62,000 bases of DNA, from positions 84,269 through 146,268 of the forward strand of contig NW_019775697.1 in assembly GCF_001039355.2 (NCBI RefSeq). Direction: 5' to 3'. How positions within the stretch are numbered: position 1 is the first letter of the stretch; each line of letters starts with the position of its first letter. Made by a program: the position numbers and the translations under genes. Below the pieces are notes generated by a model. It saw only the letters and a program-made list of their open reading frames with translations. It ran no database searches and was not told the DNA's origin. This document shows positions 10,342-20,300 of this stretch, one piece after another. This DNA is from Lingula anatina (taxonomy: Eukaryota; Brachiopoda; Lingulata; Lingulida; Lingulidae).

Positions 10342-10898
10342 ATCGTATACGAAGAGTTGTTATCCATTGAAGTGCCTATAAATCACCGTTTCTTGAATCA
10401 GCAGGTATCGACAATTAAATACGTTTGTATGTAACTGATAAACTAATTTAAGGATCGCTGATAAACATACTTACACATCGCCTCTCCCAAAAACCACACC
10501 TCCTTGGCGTAAAGGTCTATGAGCGCCGTTGGCATACATATGACCAACACCAGTAAATCCGATAGACTCAGGTTCACTAGAAACAGGTGCGTGGCGCTCT
10601 GCATGGTTCGACTACATAACACAACATAAACGATTAAAATGTTCCCAATTATTCCAAACAAAAATATACTGACGTAGAAAAACGTTGTAGTTATTAAAAT
10701 ATAAGCTGGAATATCAGGAACGATCCTTCCTGGTTCATACCCAGTATTGTTGGTTATGTTTCCTTGAGAGTAGGTAAGTTCGCAGTTTGTAGAATTGTCC
10801 TCTAAGCTGCATTCCGTCCATAGCATGTCTGTTGTGTTGATTGTGCCACTTGTATATGCCATGCTATAGGTCACTTTTATCCACCAGTCGTTTAACAA
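7057..10898 (-). CDS. Peptide GPCR, ecdysis-triggering-hormone / TRH receptor-like
   Basis: Two exons, 10475-10898 and 7057-7883, join in phase 1 across a GTAAGT donor and a TTTTCAG acceptor, giving 416 aa. Exon 1 has four N-glycosylation sequons (near residues 21, 35, 47, 50), TM1 with GIIGN and TM2 with LSLSDL, and ends on the TM3 cysteine (C142). Exon 2 has the ERY motif (166-168), the ECL2 cysteine (VCRNTIK), TM5-TM6 with a basic loop (RLKKRRQVVVML) and TM7 with NPIIY. The SVPF start of TM3, the FxxP TM6 and the YYNLL..FAR..FYLH..NPI run resemble insect ETH receptors and the related TRH receptors. By family it should be a plasma-membrane, Gq-coupled neuropeptide receptor. A start at Met13 (10862) is also possible. 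The 2.6-kb intron (7884-10474) includes the duplication edge and an interspersed repeat. Confidence 0.85.
8687..10007. other. Receptor intron, unique part
   Basis: This is AT-rich intron sequence between the tandem-segment edge and the interspersed repeat at 10008. I found no exon, no long open frame with family features and no clear transposon ends. Confidence 0.5.
10008..10365 (+). repeat. Interspersed repeat, copy A
   Basis: It matches 61547-61855 in the same orientation over its whole length. Shared landmarks in order are TTCATTTTGGC, CTTACCAATGGTTAATGAATC, ATTCAAAGTT, TGGAGGTC, TGGTCAAATGG, TGTGGTAAAATAGAATT and ATACGAAGAGTT. This copy carries an added T-run and (TG)n tract at 10280-10340. 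No coding sequence or terminal inverted repeat is visible, so the class is unknown. Confidence 0.75.
10280..10340 (+). repeat. Poly-T followed by (TG)n
   Basis: About 29 T residues lead into about 15 TG units inside interspersed repeat copy A. Copy B has no such tract, so it expanded after insertion. Confidence 0.95.
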
Positions 10899-11749
10899 GC
10901 AATGTTCACGATCGCCTTACCAGTCGGTATATTCAAACGGCTTGCGTCAACCTGCGAGTTCTGTTGGTGTCAGCCTGAGTAAGATGGTCTTAGTATCTAC
11001 CGTATTAGTACCTACCGTCCAACTCGGTGTGTGGCTTTTTATTGAGAGATACGCCTATTAGGGAAATCTTACCCTATACCAGGACCACAGATTGATTTGA
11101 CACTATAGATAGTCACAGATATGTCTCTGGGTAATTCATGACACGATTCTCTGCTGCGCTAGAGAGAAGTGCACACGGTTCATCTGTGGCCCTAGCAGAT
11201 GGAAGGGAAATCTTGGGAAACGCCAGAGCGTTGACGCAATTTGCTGACTAGTCTTCACGTAATGCTTCTGGAAGATTAGATGGATAAAACAATCAATATC
11301 TTTAAACACATAGAAATTGAAATACGACTCGACAGATAGGTTCAAAGAAATATTTGAGCAAGCAACGGAAGCAGGTCCTTTCACTTTTCACATTTTCATA
11401 AAAGAGGTAATTATTCCTTACATTGTAGAATGATAGGCGAACAAGATTTTTTTTAAAGAAAAAGGGTATTGTTGATTGTCTGACAAAAAACTGTCTTCAC
11501 ATAAGAATACAGTGTACATGAACATTTTTTTAAAAATTTTAACGTATTACCGAGTTTTAACAATTCTTAATAATTTGACGTGGGTCGTCGCGTTTAAGTC
11601 AGGATGATAGACACTACGACTGATTCTTATCTGAATTTTAAACAAAAGAATGTTTCGGAGAAAAACGAAAGAGCCACGCAATCTAATAGATCAACGCAGT
11701 GTCAAGGTCCATTGCTTTTACTTATGACCTCCTATGACCTCCTATCCAC

Positions 11750-11750
<1 letters not shown>

Positions 11751-11821
<71 letters not shown>
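11751..11821 (+). repeat. Poly-T followed by (GT)n
   Basis: A run of about 38 T is followed by about 16 GT units. It resembles the tract at 10280-10340 and explains the long low-complexity open frames on both strands here. Confidence 0.95.
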
Positions 11822-11823
<2 letters not shown>

Positions 11824-12756
11824 GAATATTTGTTTCAAGGTATACTATCCGCGTATAAAAAAATCGATTTGGAGGGAAAATCCCGGAACAAAAATCTTTA
11901 ATCACGTGTTCTGAAACTCCGTTATTAATCAAGCTATGTTTAGTGGTTGGATTTAGTCCATATAGCGCCCGAGTTTACACATAAGAGAGAGAGAGAGAGA
12001 GCAGGGCACAGATAACTTTGGAATCCTGTCATTATATTTTCTGCCTTGGTTACAGTAATCTAGTCATATGAGCAGCCAAAAGTTAACATTTGTGATGAAC
12101 GATGTACATTTCCCCCGATTAGTGTCGTTTCAATGAGTTTCGTGCGTGGTTTAAATGTCATAAATAGCACTCCTGATAAAAGACACGGGGTCGATATAGC
12201 CGTCAATACATTGGTAAAATATATCTTAATATCAGAGGGCCCATTCCCAATGAAGCTATACCGTTTACGTAGATCGATCCATCCCTTCGGGGACCCTCGC
12301 TGACAGAAATCAGTGTAACACGCCTCCTCTTGATCCCATGGTGCCCGTATAATCAACAGCTTTTCTGTATTCTACTCAACGCCAGCGGCGTGTTAATACG
12401 TTATCTGATTGCATTCAGCGAGAGTCTCCACGGAGTTAGAATGATCTACGTAGAACGAAAGTTTCGTTGGGAACGAGCCCGTATTCAGTGCTGCCAGCCG
12501 CATTAACAAACCACTAATATTCCGTGTAGTAGAACCGTCTGTTTACTGTACTTATATGTTCTGTTAAATGAGACTCAACAAACAGTATGAGAACTCAAGA
12601 TTTACTTTGACCTGAACCCAACTCTTTATCAGTAAAGTGAAAATAACAAGTATGCATATCTCAAACGCAGATGACTGTCACTTAAAGTAATATGTAATTG
12701 ATAGTCTTGCCAGAGAGCCTGGAAATCTCATTCATCTTATTTTCCAGTATGTTTTT

Positions 12757-13795
12757 TTTTATGTACAGACACAGATGTATCTATACACACATGTATAGCC
12801 ATCACTGATTCTGTCGCAGTCGCTGTGCACTCTCAGTGATAACACTATAAGTGGAAAACCTGACCTTTTGCTTTCAAGCTTACAGAACTCATGAATATTC
12901 ATAAGCTACATATCGAGTTCAAAAACCAGCTTTATAGGACCATTTTTTCCAAAAGGTATGCTACTTTTCCCCTTTTTTTCAGCATATTTAATCCACCGTT
13001 ATACAAATGAAATGAAAATCGTTTTACCTTTTGCACCCAAACTTTTAGAACTGATGAATATTCATAAAATACAGCTCGAGTTTGAAAGTCAGCCTGATTG
13101 GACCATTTTTATAAAAGTTATGCTATTCTTTCGCTTTTTTTAGCATATTATATTCACCGTTATGCCAATGAAATGAAAATCGTTTTACTTTTTGTCTTAC
13201 AGAACTGATGAATATTTGTGAAAAACAGGTCGAGTTTAAAAATTAACTTGATTAGACCATCGTTTTTCAAAGACTTATGCTGTTTTTTGTTTTTTAAGCA
13301 TATTTCATCCACTGTTATACAAATAAAATTAAAATCATGTCACATTTTGCATGAAACTTGCCGGACTGATTCACAGGTCTAATATACAGATCAAGTTCGG
13401 CAACTATATTAGTGGTTTTTATTTTTATTTATTTTTTATTTATTTATTTTTTGCTGAATGTACAAACACAGATGTATCTATACTGGTTGTTATGTATGTG
13501 GGTTTTCCTCAGATTTAATTATTAGTATGTGAACAGTTTCAGTATTGAACTAATTAGATTTGTAAAAGTATTCTTTTGACATTATCTGCATCTTAGCAAT
13601 TATGCAGTGTAGTTGATTATATATAGTTAAATAATGGTAAATCTGTTATTGTGTACTGTCTAATAAAGTTTCAAAATGGAAATAAACTCATATCAGTGCA
13701 GTTTGTCAAACTCACTATGTTCAGAATCTCAATATGGAGCAAATTGGACATTTTTCTTTCTTATTGTCTATACATATGACAGCTTTGCTGCATTG
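12757..13795 (+). mobile_element. Pearl-like element with 160-bp core repeats
   Basis: The left head at 12761-12825 is related to 5355-5428. A tandem array of about 3.4 core units follows, with unit markers at 12884, 13047, 13201 and 13362 (spacings 163, 154, 161). Each unit has (A)GAACTGATGAATATT, then a GAGTT..AA block, AGACCAT or GGACCAT, a pyrimidine tract, AGCATAT and CCGTTATACAAATG. After an A/T tract, a head-like motif recurs at 13459, and the right part ends at TGACAGCTTTGC (13779-13790). The layout (flank, about-160-bp tandem core, simple-sequence tract, flank) is that described for bivalve pearl/CvA elements, regarded as Helitron-related and non-autonomous. The comparison is architectural only. 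Confidence 0.6.
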
Positions 13796-14164
13796 TTTTA
13801 TTTATTCGTGACTACAGATACGCATGCACAATTCGTCGAAATAAAAGTCAGAACGACCGCAAATGAGGTTTTCGTGATACTTTGAAATGTACTGCACACA
13901 GGGAAATTCAAGGAAATTAAACAGATTGAATTTCTTAGTAAACTGAAGAGCACGGGGCCCTCCAGAGGCGTAATTGAGATGATGATAGGCCTAACAAAAC
14001 AAAACAAGTATTGTGACCAATTAGGTGACAATGTTTGGAAATATCATTGGGTTAACAAGCACATCCGAAATAAGGTCAAACAACAGGTGTTTGCAAAACA
14101 CAAATGCTCCCCGGTGTCATCAACCAGAGACTCCCACATGACAGCTCGAGACTCCGGAACCCGT

Positions 14165-14891
14165 TATATCTTTTAAAAACACATTGAAGTTGAAATCCGA
14201 CTTGACAGATAGGTTTAAGAAATACTTGAGCAAGCATCGGGAGTAGGTCCTTTCATTTTTTTTTACACTTGCTTAAAACAGGTAATTTATTAATTACGTT
14301 GTTAATTGAAAGATGGATAAAAGGGATTTTTGTCAAATGTCTGACAAACAGTGTTCACTTTGCATAGTAATACAGTGAACATGTATATTTTTCCTAATTC
14401 AACGTATTATCGAGTTTAAATAATTCTTTATGGTTTTTTTACGAGGGTCATCACGTTTAAGTTAAGAAAATATTTATGCCTGCAATCTGTATCAATCTGC
14501 ACCCCCTTACTTACTAAAATTAGTTCATCGTTATGCTCCAAAACGCAGTTTAGATCAACCAATCAATTATTGCTGATGCCATATGGAATGCAAGATTGAA
14601 AACATACGAGCGTACGTCGACATAGCTCTTCAAGTCTATGGACTCAATGAATATGAATGGCATATTCTCCCAATGTACTTAATAACTATAGTGTCTGGGA
14701 ACAATTTTAAGAAATAACTAAAAATATTATTTTCAAGGTGTTTTATAACTGATTTGATTTGTATTTTATGTTTACATTAAACTTTAATTTTACTATCTTA
14801 ATATTTAACTGTCTTTTTATATATCGACTTAAAGTCTGTAAAGTCTACTGAACATATTAAATGGATTTTAGACTATAAATAAAATTAATGC

Positions 14892-14937
<46 letters not shown>

Positions 14938-15535
14938 ATGACGACTGATTCTTATCTGAATTTTTTATCAAAAGAATGTTTCGGAGAAAAAAGAAAGAGC
15001 CACGCAGTCTAATAGATCAACTCAGTGCCAAAGCGCTAATATTCAGTGTAGTAGTAGTATACTGTCTGTTTACATATGTGAAATTCACCTTGGACATCGT
15101 GAACCTTTCTTTTTTATTATAAGTACAGTGTAAATGACAATTTTAAAAGCGTGTTAAGCAATATGTAATTGATAGCCCTGCCAGACCGTCTGGAGATCTC
15201 ATTTATCTTATTTTCCAGTATGATTTCCTTTTTATTCAACCATGACAACAGATACGCACAATTCGTCGTAAAAAAACAGAACGACTGCAAATGAAGTTTT
15301 CGTGATTTTTTTAAATGCACTACACGCAGGGAAATTCAAAGAACGTAATCAGACACAATTTCATGGTAAAGTAAAGAGCACAGGTCTTTCAAGAGACGTA
15401 ACGGAGATGTTTACAGGAATAACGAAATAAAACAAAGAACAAAAATGTGACATGCATCGGGTTTACAAGGACATCCGTTATAAGGTCAAACAACAGGTGT
15501 TTTCAAACACAAACACTCTTTGGTAATTGTCAAAT
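14165..15535. repeat. Old tandem duplication, copy II (with one insertion)
   Basis: This is the partner of copy I at 11270-14110. It is contiguous except for an inserted block at about 14473-14937. It shows that copy I once lacked the core-repeat element: here ATTTTCCAGTATGATTTCC runs directly into the block containing ACAGATACGCACAATTCGTCG. Confidence 0.7.
14473..14937 (+). mobile_element. Truncated LINE-like insertion with (ATT)n tail
   Basis: Comparison with copy I defines this as an insertion of about 465 bp. It ends in 13-14 ATT units (14892-14936) preceded by AATAAAATTAATG, as in the 3' tail of some non-LTR retrotransposons. No reverse-transcriptase motif remains and I could not find a convincing target-site duplication. 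Any LINE assignment rests on the tail and the one-sided truncation. Confidence 0.45.
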
Positions 15536-15795
15536 CATTCTACATGTACAAATATATATCCATCGGTCAGACACGCTTTTGTGTTGAAGGTGAATTGTGA
15601 CCTTAGCTTTTGACTTACTGACATACAATAGCAATTATAAGGTTTAAATTCCAAACGTGTGTTGAATAAAACAGACTAAAAGACAATTGGGATTATTATT
15701 TTTTGTCATTTCTCTCGATGCAATGGGAGTGAGGGGGGGGGGGGTTCAGTGTTCTCCTATCCTTAGTTTCGGAGGTATCATGTTCATCTTCCTAA

Positions 15796-16483
15796 GGCCC
15801 CTATTTCACACAGACCACGAATCCCACGAATCGTCAGGAATTGACAAATTTCAGGATTCGTAAGGATTCGTGAGATTTTGCCAATTTTCTGGTCTAATTC
15901 GACACGCTCACGATTCAGTTACGATACAGGTACGATATTGTTACAATTATTTGGGGGATTCGTCTGGAATCGTGAGATTTTGCCAATTTTCTGGTCTAAT
16001 TCGTCACACTCTACGATTCAGTTACGATACAGGTGCGATAGTGTTACGAATATTCGTGTGATTCGACTGGAATCGCACGAATATTGTCCAGAAATTCACT
16101 ACGATTTTTTGGAATCTGGAGTTCGTGGCCAAAATTTTGAACGGCTCAAAATTTTTGCCACGAATTCCCGATTGATCAAGAATTGCAAGAACTGTCTACG
16201 ATTATATACGAATCTTTTAAGAACTTCACGAATTGATTACGATTCAACCACGAATCCTGAAATTTTCAATTCCTGGCGATTCGTGGGATTCGTGATCTGT
16301 GTGAAATAGGGGCATCAAAGTTTTTGCCACCAATTCCTGTTGGTCAAGAAGTGCAAGAACTGACTCCGAATATGTACGAATCTGTTAAGAACTTCACGAG
16401 CTGATTACGATTCAACCACGAATCCTGAAGTTTGTCAATTCATGGCCATTCGTGGGATTCGTGGTCTGTGTGAAATAGGGGCA
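15796..16483. mobile_element. Harbinger-like foldback MITE with duplicated arms
   Basis: Terminal inverted repeats of at least 35 bp (GCCCCTATTTCACACAGA, continuing through CCACGAATCCCACGAAT) are flanked by the same TAA on both sides (15793-15795, 16484-16486). This suits a PIF/Harbinger-type target site. Inside, the left arm is internally repeated at about 103 bp (near 15864 and 15967). The right arm is duplicated at about 170 bp (16145-16314, 16315-16484), so an extra internal terminus ends near 16314. CGAAT/ATTCG occurs dozens of times. An open frame of 143 codons crosses it but is made of this repeated motif and is not a gene. Confidence 0.8.
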
Positions 16484-16489
16484 TAAAGG

Positions 16490-17357
16490 AAACAGGATAT
16501 CGAACGAGAGGGAACAAAACCTAGAAATCTATCCAAATCCCTGTGCTCTTCATCTAATATAGTTAGGCCCTATATGATTCTCCTGGTCTGCACGTAGCAA
16601 TTATTTTATTCTTGTGCCCACCCTAGCCCCATAACAAAACCCGGGATCAGTTACATGCTACATTTGCACAGGTAGCTAACTTTGATAGGTCGCAAGTGAT
16701 TCTCAGTTCTCCCCCCCCCCTCGCGCGACCATGTCCTTCATTCTCCATTAAGCTGGTTTGATATTTTAAATGCCTACATTTTGCACGATTTTATCGTTAT
16801 ATAAAATTTTATTCATACCTTTTCATATCACAATCTTTGTGGAATAAAAAATAATCATTTTTACAGTAAAAAATGTGATGCTCTATTCATCACTCTGCAC
16901 AGGTTGACCAAGCGTTAGACTGCATTCCCAGAGTTTTGGATCGATCCATCTGGATCGACCTAACTCCCTGGGGGTTCACACTAATTACCCCCTTACAGCT
17001 TTTATTAGGCGGGACAGACATTTAAGCCGGTTAAGCTGACACCAATTTAGTGAGACTCCCGATCGATCTAAATATCTACAGGTATGGGAAAGGGGTCTAA
17101 GTCGGGATAGTGATCAATTTTATTGCAGTGCATTAGGCCTACTACCCTCTACCATGGCAACAGATATTATAGGCACATTTTCCACCAGTCACAGTTAGAA
17201 GATTGACCATATTTAGCCAGAGACATTCTGTGTGAGCATCTAGTGAAAAATCAATCTGGTACTAAGGGTAGCGCATTAGCATTGGGCTCTATACGCAGAG
17301 TGATCATCCTGTAAAGTGGCGACGTCTACAGGAGAATAATTGGACAAGTTGGCAATC
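16490..17357. promoter_or_regulatory. COG1 upstream region
   Basis: This unique sequence lies between the foldback element and the proposed COG1 start. From about 16900 it has more G+C and more CpG than its surroundings, with GATCGATC-type repeats, as might be expected for a housekeeping promoter. No TATA box or defined start site could be assigned. Confidence 0.35.
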
Positions 17358-20300
17358 ATGGCAGAACGTGTGAAGCCGGGTGAGTTTTCATGAGTTTTCT
17401 GCAATGAATTCGGTAAAGCAGGAGTATGAACGCGTTTGCAAACTACACTGATATGTACCATAAGAATATAATTAGAAACCATCTTTTAACATTTAAGAGA
17501 CTGTACAAAATGGCATCTCGCTGCCTCTCAAGGGGGATACCGCCTCCATGTCGAATTGACAAAATTTATTTTGACTACATAGTACTGTACATACTGCAAA
17601 AAAGACACTAACTTTAACAAGTTTTCTTTGTTGCAGTATGTTCTTTGTTTTCTTGTTCTGTGAGAGTTGAAATTTATTCCTTAACCCATGGGCCATGCAC
17701 AACCTTCTTGATAAATAAGACGTACTCAGAACCTGTTGCTCTTTGCCTCAGTTGCTCTAGACTGACTTTGAAAAGATACGGTGTATTTTAAAGAGACTTA
17801 TGAATTTAGCAGTACTAAAATCCATGCGTTAGCACTCCTATTTACGACCTCTGATATGTATGATACGACATAAACTATGTACTAAAGACCATAAATAGGA
17901 GTGTTCATGCATGTTTTTCCGTGCATGGTAAAAGATTTATTGCTTAATGGGACTATTAAAGATACACTCTTCTATGTACATTGTACTCCAAGTCCCACAT
18001 TACTTTATAGCCATGCTGATGTACTTGGGTAGAATCAGCTAGCCTATATCATATATGTCTAATGTTGTCTGATGTTCCTGGTGTGTTATGACATGTGATG
18101 CTGTGTAGCACCTCTGGCATTTATGTTTTATGTATATCCCCAGCCATGCCGGCCCATGAGATGGATACAAATGTACTGTTTGAGAAATTTACAGTGGATG
18201 AGATTAGACAGATTGAGAGGAAAATAAGGTACAAATCCTTAACAAGTAATAGAGATTAATAGTCATCATTTGTGCTTTTTTTTAGACTTTACGATCACAG
18301 TAACCCAATAGGTGTCAGTACTATAGCATGGTCATCATATTTAGAAATGCGTTATAAACATTTTTTTTACAAAAAAATGAATTTTTTTATTCCTATGTAT
18401 GAATACAAATATATGAGGTTATATTATGATTGCTATCATTGTTTTTTTTTCTCTCACTCATTTCAGATCTGATATTGAAAGAAAGAAGGAAGACTTAAGG
18501 CAAATGGTTGGGTAAGTTTTTAATCCATTAATTCTCTATTATACTGATACTGAGAACACAAAATGTAACTGTATTTTAATCTGCTGAACGTATAAGTGTG
18601 CAGTATAAGGTGCTTTATTGCAATTTCAGTGAGAGATACAGAGATTTGATAGAAGCAGCTGACACCATCTCAGAGATGAAGAAAAGTGCAGAAAATGTAA
18701 GTTATGGGTACACACCTTGACACCAGTAGTAGGTACTATTTTACTTTAAAACTGGTTTGATCACAGTGTTAAACTAAATATTTATATTCATTAATTATAC
18801 TAAATATTTTGATGTATTGAGTCATCAAAAAATTATTATTTACAAAAAAATTTTGATCCTTTTTCTTTCCCCTTTCATATTTTGTCTTTGAACCAGTTTA
18901 AATCCAGATAAGAACTGAAATGGACGCAATTAAAATCAGCACTAAATGAGGCAGCTTTTCTTTATTACAATGTTCTTTCTCAATGAACACCATTTGGTGC
19001 CATGTTTCCAGGTGACTCGTTCCATAGCCAGTATGCAGGACTACTGTAAGAACCTGAACCAGACCCACATGGTGAGGGGGGCCATACCCCAGCACAGACC
19101 CAAGGGTGATACCCATAAGTAAGAACACACCTGAGCAACTATTGGGGATATGTACAAAATATTTAATGAGGATTGGTTTTAAATATAAGTGAAAGCAGTG
19201 CAATTTTATAGAATACTATTTTGCCAAGTCTGTTTCACATTTCCATAGTTTATACAAGAGGAGAGACCAAATTATGAATGCTAAGAAAATAAACTTAAAA
19301 CATTAAAAAATATTTAAACTATCCAACTGTGAATGCTTGACAAACAAAGTGAAAACGGTAAAATATTTTATCATTTAATGTTTCATACAAAAATCTTATT
19401 TGACATAATTTTTTTTGCAGTAATTTTTACATATATATGTCTAATTTTTTATTGCAGGAAAAGGGATAGGCTGTCATTCTATGGAGTTTCTTCACAAATA
19501 AAGCTTCTACTGGATACCCCTGAGAGAGTATGCAGACTTTGATTGATTTCTGTTTTTTTTTTTTTTTTTTTCATGTCCTAGATGTTCATTCTGTTATAAC
19601 TGTCTGGAAGGAATGTATTTATGAAATAATGCTATGGGCTTGAATGTAGAAATTATCCTGTTAGAATAAAAAAATTCTTTTGTTAGTTTTTCACAAAGTT
19701 ATTTTGTAGGTTAACTTTATATTCTTATAAAACGGGCAAAATTAGTATAGAAAATAATGTAGTCATTGCAGTAATCACCTGTGATGTTTCAGATTTGGAG
19801 CTCTGTGGAAGAGGGTCATTTCCTTCAGGCCACCCAACTGTACTTGCTGGCCAGGCACGTTCACACTAGTCTACAGATGGACTCACAGAAGACAGGCAAA
19901 ATTCTGTCACATTTTCCCGTACTCGGCAAACAGTGGGCTGCCATCAGCCATTTCAGAACAACTGTGCTACAGGTGAGCAGGTTACCCTGCTAATTGATCA
20001 TTAAACATCTGTGGTTGTCATACCAATATGATTTATTAAACAGATCATACTTGTGTGGATGATGTGACGTTTTTATTCTTGAATCTGGCTTCTAACAGAT
20101 TTCTTAGGATCACTTGTAAGTCTTCTGTAGCACTTTAGATCAAAGGGCACGTGGAATTATACCTTATTAGGGGTGACACTGTGGTGACCTGGAATAGTGT
20201 AACAGATGATAAACTATATAGTATGATTTTGCATTAATAAACAACCCAGAATATTTATGCTTAATTTGTGAAGGTGTCTTTTCTGTCGTTATCAGGGGTG

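Larger units (their letters stand above)
11270..14110. repeat. Old tandem duplication, copy I (with two insertions)
   Basis: Blocks 11280-11718, 12512-12756 and about 13790-14110 match, in order, the blocks of copy II (14165-15535). Landmarks are GACAGATAGGTT, GTCTGACAAA, GACTGATTCTTATCTGAATTTT, AATATGTAATTGATAG, ATTTTCCAGTATG and ATAAGGTCAAACAACAGGTGTTT. Copy I is interrupted by about 790 bp at 11719-12511, which contains a T/GT tract and nothing I recognise, and by the core-repeat element at about 12757-13790. Divergence is high, so the duplication is old. No gene function is evident. Confidence 0.7.

Noticed and set aside
11604-11932. Frames encoding poly-F/VCVC and HTHT/KKKK
   Set aside because: They come from the poly-T and (GT)n tract. 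The same applies to the 96-codon frame at 33079-33369 and the frame at 41853-42041.
12060-12356. 98-codon minus-strand frame with hydrophobic stretches, looking a little like a receptor TM5 region
   Set aside because: There are no diagnostic residues, no flanking exons, and it lies inside an insertion between duplicated blocks.
15870-16309. Overlapping open frames of 63 and 143 codons
   Set aside because: They are translations of the CGAAT-rich foldback element, and the two frames encode repeated motifs.
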